Source: DATEDA01 sp035286595
GTDB taxonomy: Bacteria; Pseudomonadota; Gammaproteobacteria; Burkholderiales; SG8-39
Direction: 5' to 3'
Assembly (NCBI GenBank): GCA_035286595.1
Contig: DATEDA010000235.1
Coordinates: 1-8,558 of the forward strand
Length of the DNA stretch: 8,558 nt
Shown here one piece after another: positions 1 to 6,122 of the stretch (its first letter is position 1; the number at the start of each line of letters is the position of its first letter). Position numbers and translations under genes: made by a program. Below the pieces are notes generated by a model that was given only the letters and a program-made list of their open reading frames with translations, made no database searches and had not been told where the DNA came from.

Positions 1-1
1 G

Positions 2-733
2 CCGCCCGGCTTCGCGCTCGGGAACGCGGTCGGTGACGGCAACGCCTGGGCGCACTGGCTCGTCTGGTCGCACGGCGGCAAGCTGGTCGACGACGGGAAC
101 AACGTCGTCATCAACTCCCCCGAGACCGTCCACGCGCTCGAGTACGCGAAGGAGCTGTGCCGGACCTTCGTCCCCGGAACGTCCGCCTGGCTCGATCCGG
201 ACAACAACCAGGCGTTCCTCGAAGCTCGCATCAGCCTGACCGCGAACGGGATCTCGATCTACTACGCGGCGAAGAACGACCCGAAGCTCGCCGACCTCGC
301 GAAGGACATCCAGCACGCCAGCATGCCGATCGGGCCGGTCGGCCGGCCGACCGAGCTCAGCCTGTTCACCCAGGCGATGGTGTTCCGCTACACCCGGTAT
401 CCGCAGGCGGCGAAGGAGTACCTGCGCTTCATGTGGGAACGCGAGCAGTACGAACCCTGGCAGCAGGCGTCGATCGGCTACATCACCCAGCCGCTGAAGG
501 CCTACGAGGCGAGCCCGGTCTGGACCGCCGACCCGAAGCACGCACCGTTCCGCAACGCGACGAACGCAATGCTGTATCACGGCCACGCGGGCCGGCTCGG
601 CTATGCCTCGGCAGCGGCGATGTCCGACTACATCATCGTCAACATGGTGGCCGACGTCGCCTCGGGCGCACGGACGCCGGGGGAAGCGGCGGAGCGGGCG
701 CGGCGGCGGGCAGAGCGCTATTACAAGGTGTAG
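2..733 (+). CDS. ABC transporter family 1 (sugar-type) solute-binding protein, C-terminal part
   Basis: This reading frame is open from the left edge of the window to a TAG at 731-733, giving 243 residues. The start and the secretion signal lie outside the window. The visible part reads as the second half of a family 1 extracellular solute-binding protein (UgpB/MalE-like). Near the edge is a segment with Gly-Asp-Gly-Asn-Ala-Trp followed by a Gly-Gly-Lys-Leu-Val-Asp turn. Then come a helix after 'INSPET', a 'PIGPVGRPTELS' loop typical of the hinge and ligand region, and a C-terminal 'QAAKEYLRFMW' helix. The protein would bind a solute in the periplasm for an ABC importer; in this family that is usually a sugar, polyol or related compound, but the ligand cannot be told here. 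No permease or ATPase follows. Instead a dehydrogenase gene begins two bases after the stop, so the other transporter genes, if linked, must be upstream. The family is confident; the substrate is unknown. Confidence 0.88.
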   Translation, partial: PPGFALGNAVGDGNAWAHWLVWSHGGKLVDDGNNVVINSPETVHALEYAKELCRTFVPGTSAWLDPDNNQAFLEARISLTANGISIYYAAKNDPKLADLAKDIQHASMPIGPVGRPTELSLFTQAMVFRYTRYPQAAKEYLRFMWEREQYEPWQQASIGYITQPLKAYEASPVWTADPKHAPFRNATNAMLYHGHAGRLGYASAAAMSDYIIVNMVADVASGARTPGEAAERARRRAERYYKV

Positions 734-735
734 GA

Positions 736-1848
736 GTGACGCGCCACGACGCATTCAAGATCGCGGTCCTGCCCGGCGACGGCATCGGCGTCGAGGTCAT
801 GGATGTCTGCCTCGGTGTGCTCGAGCGCCTCGAGCGGCGGGTCGGCGGCTTCCGGCTCGCCTGCGAGCGCCTCCCGGGCGGCGCGCAGCTCCATCTCGCC
901 ACGGGCGTCGCTTTCCCCGAAGCGTCGATGGCGGCGTGCGAGCGCGCCGACGCGATCCTGTTCGGCGCGATGGGCTCGCCCGATGCGCGCCACGCCGACG
1001 GCACCGAGATCGCGCCGCAGCTCGAGCTGCGCTCCGGGCTCGACCTCTACGCCGGCGTGCGGCCGATCCGCGCCATCCCCGGCGTGCCGCTGCCGCTCGC
1101 CGACCCGCGCGCGGGCGACATCGATTTCGTCCTAGTCCGCGAGCAGAGCGAAGGGTGGTTCTACGGGCGTTACCACCCGGAAGCCGTGCCGCCCTCGACC
1201 GCCGACGAGGCGTACGACCTCGGACGCGCGACGCGGAGCGGGTCCGAGCGGCTGTTCGAGTTCGCCTTTCGGCTCGCGCACAAGCGGCGCGCACGCAACC
1301 CTGCCAAGGGCCGCGTCACCTGCGTCGACAAGGCCAACGTGCATCGATCGCTCGCGCTGTTCCACCGCGTCTTCTGGGACTGCGCGAAGCGCCATCCGGA
1401 TATCCCGGCCGATCACGCGTACGTCGACGCCATGGCGCTCAACCTCATCCGCAAGCCCTGGGCGTACGACGTCGTGCCGACCGAGAACCAGTTCGGCGAC
1501 ATCCTTTCCGACCTCGCAGCCGGATTGATCGGCGGGATGGGCATGGCGCCATCCGCCGACATCGGCGACGACCACGCGTTGTTCCAGCCGGCGCACGGCA
1601 CGGCGCCGGACATCGCCGGCAAGGGGCTCGCGAATCCGACGGCGATGCTGCTGTCCGCCGCGATGATGCTCGAGTGGCTCGGCGAGCGGCACGGCGTGCC
1701 GGCCGCGGTCGACGCGGCGCGAGTCCTCGAGAGCTCGGTGGACCGCGTCTTCGCCGAGCGTCGAGTCCGCCCGCCCGACCTCAGCGGCAACGACGGCACT
1801 GCGGCGGTCGGGAAGGCCGTCATCGCCGCGATCGGAGACCACTCCTGA
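736..1848 (+). CDS. NAD-dependent isopropylmalate/tartrate dehydrogenase family protein
   Basis: A 370-residue beta-hydroxyacid oxidative decarboxylase, a full length for the family. The GTG start at 736 is chosen because the protein then begins just before the conserved 'AVLPGDGIG' strand (residues 10-18), with AAGGTG (725-730) as ribosome site; the ATG at 799 would cut this motif. Substrate arginines are at R99, R109 and R135, the catalytic pair is Y143 and K199 ('DKANV'), and the metal aspartates are D231, D255 and D259. 'HGTAPDIAGKGLANP' (287-301) carries the Asp-Ile pair that favours NAD over NADP. The stretches 'PGVPLPLA' and 'GDIDFVLVRE' resemble tartrate dehydrogenases more than LeuB. 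Where LeuB has Glu and Leu contacting the isopropyl group, this protein appears to have I92 and Q95, so leucine synthesis is unlikely. It is probably co-transcribed with the preceding binding-protein gene, suggesting catabolism of an imported hydroxyacid (inference). Confidence 0.9.
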   Translation: MTRHDAFKIAVLPGDGIGVEVMDVCLGVLERLERRVGGFRLACERLPGGAQLHLATGVAFPEASMAACERADAILFGAMGSPDARHADGTEIAPQLELRSGLDLYAGVRPIRAIPGVPLPLADPRAGDIDFVLVREQSEGWFYGRYHPEAVPPSTADEAYDLGRATRSGSERLFEFAFRLAHKRRARNPAKGRVTCVDKANVHRSLALFHRVFWDCAKRHPDIPADHAYVDAMALNLIRKPWAYDVVPTENQFGDILSDLAAGLIGGMGMAPSADIGDDHALFQPAHGTAPDIAGKGLANPTAMLLSAAMMLEWLGERHGVPAAVDAARVLESSVDRVFAERRVRPPDLSGNDGTAAVGKAVIAAIGDHS

Positions 1849-1864
1849 GAGGGAGCCTCAGGAG
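1842..1864. terminator. Stop-codon hairpin between convergent genes
   Basis: CTCCTGAG (1842-1849) and CTCAGGAG (1857-1864) form an inverted repeat with 8-base arms and a 7-base loop. The left arm contains the TGA of the dehydrogenase and the right arm contains the stop of the TetR gene read on the other strand. Both strands can form the same hairpin. There is no T-run after it on either side, so a classical intrinsic terminator is not shown. A role in ending or insulating converging transcripts is inference from position. Confidence 0.4.
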
Positions 1865-2514
1865 CGGCCGCGGCGCCGCGGCGCCGCGGCCGCTTGCCGC
1901 AGCGCCGTTTCGACGAACGCGTCGAGCACCCAGCGGGACAGCGCCTCGACCTCGCGGTCCTTCGCGCCCCAGATGTCCTTCAGCACGACGTACGGCTCGA
2001 TGCCGTAGACGAGCGATAGCGCCTTGAGCAGGCGCTCGTAGGCCCTGGCGCCGAGCTTCGCTTTGAGCGGCGCGGCCGCGCGGTGCAGCAGATGGCGGCG
2101 ATGGCCGCGGCGGAACGGCTCCTCCTCCAGGAGTCCGGTCCGCTCGAGCGACTCGTGCTCGAGCGCGAGCTGGAGCGCGGCGCGCATGTGCGGCTCGTAC
2201 TCGGTGAACCGCGGGTAGGTCTTCTCGAAGAGTTCCCTCAGCCGCGCGAGGCCGTCGGCGGCCTGCGGGATGTAGCGTCGCACCGGGCGCAGCGCCTCCT
2301 CGAGCACCGCGGTGATCAGCTTGCTGCGGCTGGGGAAGTACCGGTAGGCGGTCGCGCGCGACACGCCGGCGTTCAGCGCCACCTCGGCGACCGACGGAAT
2401 CCGGCCGCGGCGCACGAGGGTCATCGCCTCGGACATGAGCAGGCGGTAGGTCCGCGCCCGCGGGCCCCGCTCCGCCTGCCATGTCCACGTCGTCGGTGTC
2501 GGCCGCTTCGCCAC
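1858..2514 (-). CDS. TetR/AcrR family transcriptional regulator
   Basis: With the GTG start at 2514 the protein has 218 residues, normal for the family. A helix-turn-helix lies at about residues 42-61: 'VAEVALNAGVSRATAYRYF', the typical TetR DNA-recognition unit with the conserved Tyr-x-Tyr-Phe end. The rest is a helical ligand-binding and dimer domain ending in an Ala/Arg-rich tail. The frame could also start at an ATG at 2577, adding 21 mostly basic residues. I prefer 2514 because the region above it holds a consensus -35 box and palindromic half-sites, and because the sequence from 'AKRPTPTTW' onward looks like the native beginning. The gene is divergent from the hydrolase/transporter operon and convergent with the dehydrogenase. 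It probably represses the divergent operon and itself, released by a pathway compound (family knowledge plus context). The family is certain; the start is moderately sure and the ligand unknown. Confidence 0.9.
   Translation of the reverse strand: MAKRPTPTTWTWQAERGPRARTYRLLMSEAMTLVRRGRIPSVAEVALNAGVSRATAYRYFPSRSKLITAVLEEALRPVRRYIPQAADGLARLRELFEKTYPRFTEYEPHMRAALQLALEHESLERTGLLEEEPFRRGHRRHLLHRAAAPLKAKLGARAYERLLKALSLVYGIEPYVVLKDIWGAKDREVEALSRWVLDAFVETALRQAAAAPRRRGRS
1863..1894. repeat. 32-base perfect palindrome in the 3' end of the TetR gene
   Basis: Positions 1863-1894 equal their own reverse complement, centred between 1878 and 1879, with 16-base arms made almost only of G and C (repeats of GCGGC and GCCGC). 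The sequence encodes the Ala- and Arg-rich last residues of the TetR protein. In RNA from either strand it would fold into a very stable stem. No T-run follows. It overlaps the stop-codon hairpin by two bases, so the two together could act as a two-way transcription block (inference). Confidence 0.6.
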
Positions 2515-2517
2515 TGC

Positions 2518-2547
2518 TTGACAAGCCCTGAGACCGGCCCGTAGTCT
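2518..2547 (+). promoter_or_regulatory. Candidate sigma-70 promoter of the hydrolase/transporter operon
   Basis: TTGACA at 2518-2523 is a perfect -35 box. TAGTCT at 2542-2547, after an 18-base spacer, is a weak -10 box (3 of 6 matches, including the key first T-A and last T). Transcription would start near 2554, about 110 bases before the TTG start of the first operon gene. The -35 box lies just upstream (on the minus strand) of the preferred GTG start of the TetR gene, so repressor binding here would also affect that gene. This is a sequence match only. Confidence 0.5.
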
Positions 2548-2597
2548 CGCACCGATCACGCGAGACGCGCGTCTCATTTTTGCTCTCGCGTCTCATT
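2530..2597. promoter_or_regulatory. Candidate TetR operator array (GAGAC/GTCTC half-sites)
   Basis: Five copies of one half-site occur in 65 bases: GAGAC at 2530-2534 and 2562-2566, and its complement GTCTC at 2544-2548, 2571-2575 and 2590-2594. The 2530/2544 pair spans the -35/-10 spacer and part of the -10 box. The 2562/2571 pair forms a perfect 14-base palindrome, GAGACGCGCGTCTC (2562-2575). An 11-base direct repeat, CGCGTCTCATT, occurs at 2568-2578 and 2587-2597. TetR dimers bind such palindromes next to their own genes, so the divergent TetR protein is the natural candidate binder (inference). Confidence 0.5.
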
Positions 2598-2652
2598 GCA
2601 GCGCAACAACAATGATGGTTCGCCGGGCCGGCACTTCGCCCGGCGCGACGCC

Positions 2653-2660
2653 AGGAGGAG
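2653..2660 (+). promoter_or_regulatory. Strong ribosome binding site that decides a TTG start
   Basis: AGGAGGAG lies five bases before TTG 2666-2668 and is the best Shine-Dalgarno sequence at the head of the operon. It makes TTG 2666 a better start than the ATG at 2612, which has no such site and would add 18 residues unlike the family. The protein then begins 'RIATYWW', which fits the usual N-terminus of this hydrolase family. Confidence 0.7.
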
Positions 2661-2665
2661 ACCGG

Positions 2666-2983
2666 TTGCGCATCGCCACCTATTGGTGGGGCGGACGGCG
2701 CCATGTCGGCCGGCTGAGCGCCGACGGCAAGGACGTGGTGCCGCTCGCGCTGGTCAACGACGAGCTGCGGCAGGACGCCCGCACCCGTGACCTGATCTTC
2801 GGCATCCCGCAGCTGATCGAGGCGATCTCCGCCGGCATCACGCTCGCGCCCGGGGATATCATCGCCACCGGGACCCCTGGGGGGGTCGGAATCGGCTTCG
2901 ACCCGCCGAAGTACCTGAAGCGCGGCGACCGCGTGCGCATCGAAATCGACGGCATCGGGGTGCTCGAGAACCCGGTGCACTGA
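2666..2983 (+). pseudogene. Internally deleted fumarylacetoacetate hydrolase family gene
   Basis: The frame gives 105 residues from TTG 2666, against roughly 220-290 for intact FAH-family hydrolases. Residues 1 to about 28 ('RIATYWWGGRRHVGRLSADG' and on) read as the family's N-terminal strand region. Residues about 30-105 read as its C-terminal end: 'VNDELRQ', 'LIFGIPQLIEAIS', 'TLAPGDIIATGTPGGVG' (60-75), 'YLKRGDRVRIEIDGIG'. The middle, which holds the Glu-x-Glu...Asp metal ligands and the catalytic His/Glu, is missing, with the join near 2744-2757. The frame stays open across the join, so this is an in-frame deletion and not a frameshift. The protein should not be catalytic. The intact gene would have hydrolysed a C-C bond in a diketo acid or isomerised a hydroxymuconate-type compound. 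It is first in the operon and keeps a strong ribosome site; the next gene starts 20 bases on. An assembly collapse is an alternative. Confidence 0.75.
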
Positions 2984-3002
2984 CGAAGAGCGAGTCGGCC
3001 CA

Positions 3003-3791
3003 ATGGCAACCAGGTTCGTGGACCGCGTGGCAGTCGAAATCGACGGCGAAGGCGACGCCGTGTTGCTGATCCACGGCCTCGGCGGGTCGTCCAACGTCTG
3101 GACGCCGGTGATGCCGGCGCTCGCCCGTCACCGGGCGATTCGCCCCGACCTGCCCGGCTCGGCCCGCTCGTCGCGGGTCGAAGGGCCGCTCTCCATCGAA
3201 CGCTTCGTGGAGGCGATGCTGCGCGTCTGCAGCGCCGTCGGAGTCGAGCGCGCCCACGTCGCCGCGCACTCGCTCGGCACGATCGTGGCCTTTCATCTCG
3301 CGGTCGCCGCGCCGAGCCTCGTTCGCAGCCTCGCGCTCTTCGGCCCGCTGCTCGCGCCGGCGGACGCGATCCGGCCAGGCATTCGCGCGCGCGGCGAGAA
3401 GGCCCGCGGCGAGGGCGAGGCCGGCATGCAGGAGATCGCCAACGCGCTGGTCCAGGCGGCGACCTCGTCGGAAACCAGGGCGAAGCGCCCCGTCGCCGTA
3501 ACGCTCGTGCGCGAGTTCCTGATGCGCCAGCCGCCGGACGGCTACGCGCGCACCTGCGACGCGCTCGCCGACGCTCGAGGCCCCGACGTGGCGAAGATCG
3601 CCTGCCCCGTCCTGCTCGTCACCGGCGACGAGGACGCGGTTGCGCCCGCCCAGGCCGTGCGTCAGATCGCCGAGCGCATCCCCGGATGCCGGCTCGAGAT
3701 CCTGCGCGGCTGCGGACACTGGACGACGATCGAGAAGCCCGAGGAATCGAACGACCTGCTGCGGCGGTTCTACGAAGCAAACCGTAGATGA
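3003..3791 (+). CDS. Alpha/beta hydrolase
   Basis: A 262-residue protein of the alpha/beta hydrolase fold, of typical length and without a signal peptide, hence cytoplasmic. The oxyanion loop is 'HGLGGSS' (residues 24-30), followed by the 'RPDLPG' strand. The catalytic triad is S90 in Ala-His-Ser-Leu-Gly, D211 in 'GDED', and H239 in 'GCGHW'. The nucleophile elbow has Ala where the family usually has Gly. The general shape resembles 3-oxoadipate enol-lactonase and meta-cleavage product hydrolases, which act on esters, lactones or C-C bonds, but this does not fix the substrate. The ATG at 3003 starts 20 bases after the preceding stop with only a weak, distant GAAGAG as ribosome site, so translation may depend on the gene before it. 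It is followed 14 bases later by the amidohydrolase. Its place beside an FAH-family gene fits a ring-cleavage or ester-degrading pathway (inference). Confidence 0.88.
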   Translation: MATRFVDRVAVEIDGEGDAVLLIHGLGGSSNVWTPVMPALARHRAIRPDLPGSARSSRVEGPLSIERFVEAMLRVCSAVGVERAHVAAHSLGTIVAFHLAVAAPSLVRSLALFGPLLAPADAIRPGIRARGEKARGEGEAGMQEIANALVQAATSSETRAKRPVAVTLVREFLMRQPPDGYARTCDALADARGPDVAKIACPVLLVTGDEDAVAPAQAVRQIAERIPGCRLEILRGCGHWTTIEKPEESNDLLRRFYEANRR

Positions 3792-3805
3792 CATAGGAGA
3801 CAGCC

Positions 3806-5095
3806 ATGGCCAACGTCCTCTTCACCAACGTGCGCATCATCGACGGTTCGGGGGCCCAGCCCTATGCGGGCGAGGTTCTCGTCCAGGGCAACCGCATCCT
3901 GCGCGTCGCGCGCGGCGCGCGGGCGCTCCCCGTGGCCGGCGTCAACGTCATCGACGGCGCCGGCGCCACGCTGATGCCCGGCATGTGCGAGGCGCACACG
4001 CACTTCGGCTGGACGAACTCGAAGACGTTGGACGCCATCCAGAAGATGCCGCACGAGGAGCACACGCTCTGGGCCGCAAGCGTGGCCAAGCTCTACCTCG
4101 ACTACGGCTGGACGTCGTGCGTCGGCGCGGCGACCCCCAAGCCACGGCTCGACTGCGTGATCCGGGAAGCGATCAACTCGGGCCAGATCCCGGGGCCGCG
4201 CTACCTCGCCGCCAGCCAGGAGATCACGGTCACCGGGTCGCTGGGCGACGACATGCTGCCGCACCTGCCCTATCCGGAGATGTCCTTCGGCATGGTCGTG
4301 GACGGGCCCGAGGAGATGCGCAAGCAAGTGCGCATGTTCCTGAAGTACGGCGTGGACACGATCAAGCTCAACTTGTCCGGGGACAACCTCGTTCCCGGGG
4401 CGGACGCCACGACCAACTGGATGAGCGATGAGGAAGTGGCGATCGCGGTCAGGGAAACCAGGGTCCGGGGCAGGCGGGTGTCTTGCCACGCGCGCTCGAC
4501 CGGCTCGATCAAGCAGAGCATGCGCCATGGCCTCGACATCATCTACCACGCCAGCTTCGCCGACGAGGAGGCGCTCGACATGCTCGAGGCCGCGAAGGAC
4601 CGGATCTTCGTCGCCCCGGGCCTGTCGGTGATCATCCGCCTCCTCAACGAGGGCGAGGTGGTCGGCATCGACAACTCGCAGGCGAAGCGGATGGGCTACG
4701 AGCGCGAGCTCGAGGCCGCCGTCAAGAGCATGAAGGCGATGCTGAGGCGCGGGATCCGGGTGCTACCGGGCGGCGACTACGGCTTCGCCTGGGCGCCGCA
4801 CGGGGAGAATGCGAAGGATATCGAGTACTTCGTGAAATACCTCGGCATGACGCCGATGGAGGCGATCGTCTCCTGCACCCGCTGGGGCGGGCAGATGATG
4901 ATGCACGGCAAGGACCTCGGCGAGATCAAGGAAGGCTACCTCGCCGACCTGCTCCTGGTGGACGGGGATCCCCTGAGCAACATCGCGATCCTGCAGGACC
5001 GCACGAAGCTGCTCGCGATCATGAAGGACGGCGCGTTCCACAAGGAGCCGGAGATCCGCTCGGCGCGGACGCGCTGGAGCCAGACCGCAGCCTAG
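3806..5095 (+). CDS. Amidohydrolase family metal-dependent hydrolase
   Basis: A 429-residue cytoplasmic enzyme with the amidohydrolase-superfamily layout: a small beta domain formed by both ends ('VRIIDGSG' near the start, 'EGYLADLLLVDGDPL' near the end) around a TIM barrel. Likely metal and catalytic residues are H64 and H66 ('EAHTHF'), K187 as the possible carboxylated bridging lysine ('DTIKLNL'), H228 ('CHARS'), H248 ('IYHAS') and D324 ('GGDYG'). This pattern matches the imidazolonepropionase-like/Xaa-Pro dipeptidase-like branch, which cleaves cyclic or linear amide bonds. The substrate cannot be named. The start is well supported: AGGAGA (3795-3800) lies five bases before the ATG, 14 bases after the hydrolase stop. 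The livH-type permease gene follows 22 bases downstream, so the enzyme probably acts on the compound brought in by that transporter (inference). Confidence 0.9.
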   Translation: MANVLFTNVRIIDGSGAQPYAGEVLVQGNRILRVARGARALPVAGVNVIDGAGATLMPGMCEAHTHFGWTNSKTLDAIQKMPHEEHTLWAASVAKLYLDYGWTSCVGAATPKPRLDCVIREAINSGQIPGPRYLAASQEITVTGSLGDDMLPHLPYPEMSFGMVVDGPEEMRKQVRMFLKYGVDTIKLNLSGDNLVPGADATTNWMSDEEVAIAVRETRVRGRRVSCHARSTGSIKQSMRHGLDIIYHASFADEEALDMLEAAKDRIFVAPGLSVIIRLLNEGEVVGIDNSQAKRMGYERELEAAVKSMKAMLRRGIRVLPGGDYGFAWAPHGENAKDIEYFVKYLGMTPMEAIVSCTRWGGQMMMHGKDLGEIKEGYLADLLLVDGDPLSNIAILQDRTKLLAIMKDGAFHKEPEIRSARTRWSQTAA

Positions 5096-5117
5096 AAGAC
5101 GCCGCCAGGTTCCGAGC

Positions 5118-6065
5118 GTGAGCAAGTTCTGGCGCTGGTTCTGGGGTCTCGTGATCGGCGTGCCGATCGCGGTGTTCTCGGTCTGGGCGCTCGCGACCAA
5201 CGAGCGCCTGTTCCTCGTCACGCTGCTGAACGGGCTCACGCTCGCGTCCCTCTACTTCATCGTCGCGGCCGGCTTCACGCTCGTGTTCGGGCTGATGCGC
5301 AACGTGAATCTCGCGCACGGGTCGCTGTACCTCCTCGGCGGCTACCTCGGGTACGTCCTCGCGGAGCACACTGGCTGGTATCTCGCCGCGGTGGCGATCG
5401 GCTTCGCCGGCGCCGCGCTGGCCGGCCTCGCGATGCAGGTCTCGATCTTCCGCTTCATGCCCGGCGAGGACCTGCGCCAGACGATGGTGACGATCGGGCT
5501 GTCGATCGTCATCGCCGACATCCTGCTGTGGATCTTCGGCGGCCAGGTGCATCAGCTGTCCCCGCCCGACTGGCTGAACGGGCCGTGGCGCGGGCTCCCG
5601 GTCATCAACGCCTACTCCAAGTTCCGCCTCGCGCTGCTGCCGCTCGGCATCGCGATCGGCGTCCTGCTGTGGCTGTTCCTCAACCGCACGCGCGTCGGCA
5701 TGCTGATCCGCGCCGGGGTGGACGACCGCGGGATGTTGTCGGCCTCGGGCGTCAACGTGAACCTCGTGTTCGCGATCACGTTCGCGATCGGCGCAGGGCT
5801 GGCGGGCCTCGGCGGCGTGATCGGCGCGGTGGAGCTCTCCATGGTGCCGGGCGAGGACGTGCGCATGCTGCTGGCCTCGCTCGTCGTGGTGATCGTCGGC
5901 GGCATGGGCAGCGTCGTCGGCGCGGCGCTCGGCGCGATCATCCTCGGCGTGGCGGAGACGTTCGGCCTCGCGTACGCGCCGACCTATAGCGTGGTGTTCA
6001 CCTTCGTGATCCTCGTGCTGGTGCTCGCGTTCCGCCCGCGGGGCATCCTGGGGCAGCCTGCATGA
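5118..6065 (+). CDS. Branched-chain amino acid-type ABC transporter permease (LivH family)
   Basis: A 315-residue inner-membrane protein with about eight hydrophobic segments, the length and profile of LivH permeases. Family marks are 'GFTLVFGLMRNVNLAHGS', with N64-L-A-H-G68, in the early part, and a cytoplasmic coupling loop from R198 ('RAGVDDRGMLSASGVN') that contacts the ATPase. The last segment ends 'FRPRGILGQ', as usual for this family. It pairs with the LivM-type protein to form the channel. The start is GTG 5118, 22 bases after the amidohydrolase stop, with only a modest AGG (5107-5109) before it; it places a short charged tail ahead of the first membrane helix. LivH-family systems carry not only Leu/Ile/Val but also urea, amides and aromatic acids, so the name does not define the substrate. 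Confidence 0.93.
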   Translation: MSKFWRWFWGLVIGVPIAVFSVWALATNERLFLVTLLNGLTLASLYFIVAAGFTLVFGLMRNVNLAHGSLYLLGGYLGYVLAEHTGWYLAAVAIGFAGAALAGLAMQVSIFRFMPGEDLRQTMVTIGLSIVIADILLWIFGGQVHQLSPPDWLNGPWRGLPVINAYSKFRLALLPLGIAIGVLLWLFLNRTRVGMLIRAGVDDRGMLSASGVNVNLVFAITFAIGAGLAGLGGVIGAVELSMVPGEDVRMLLASLVVVIVGGMGSVVGAALGAIILGVAETFGLAYAPTYSVVFTFVILVLVLAFRPRGILGQPA

Positions 6066-6118
6066 GCCCGCCGGGCCGCCCCAAGGGCGAATCCCGAGCG
6101 CGCGAGCCGCGAGGGTAG
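6062..6118 (+). other. Leader-like short ORF and translational link between livH and livM
   Basis: An 18-codon frame starts at ATG 6062, overlapping the livH stop (ATGA), and ends at TAG 6116-6118. It encodes MSPPGRPKGESRAREPRG. Its last codons contain GAGGG (6111-6115), seven bases before the livM ATG at 6123, so its translation would deliver ribosomes to livM. From memory, a peptide of the form PGRPKGEYRSAQxEG recurs ahead of genes in betaproteobacterial genomes. The second half here seems altered by small base changes and indels. Whether it is a real peptide, a dispersed repeat or chance is open. Confidence 0.3.
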
Positions 6119-6122
6119 TCCA

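Noticed and set aside
157..735. Long upstream extension of the dehydrogenase frame to an ATG at 157
   Set aside because: It overlaps the clear binding-protein reading in another frame, and its translation is Arg/Pro/Gly-rich with no family resemblance. The GTG at 736 fits the family N-terminus.
2576..2612. A minus-strand sigma-70 promoter for the TetR gene (TTGCGC near 2606-2601, AAAAAT near 2581-2576)
   Set aside because: The -35 box matches only 3 of 6 and the spacer is 19 bases, too weak to list as a feature; it remains possible.
2612..2665. ATG 2612 as start of the FAH-like gene
   Set aside because: There is no ribosome site before it and the added residues do not match the family. AGGAGGAG five bases before TTG 2666 is decisive.
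2666..2983. A frameshift hiding the missing FAH middle
   Set aside because: The frame is open throughout and only about 320 bases exist between the two ends, so the missing middle residues are not encoded in another frame.
1820..3094. A 424-residue minus-strand frame spanning the TetR gene and the promoter region
   Set aside because: It is out of frame with the recognisable TetR protein, and its product is rich in Arg, Ala, Gly and Pro with no recognisable domain.
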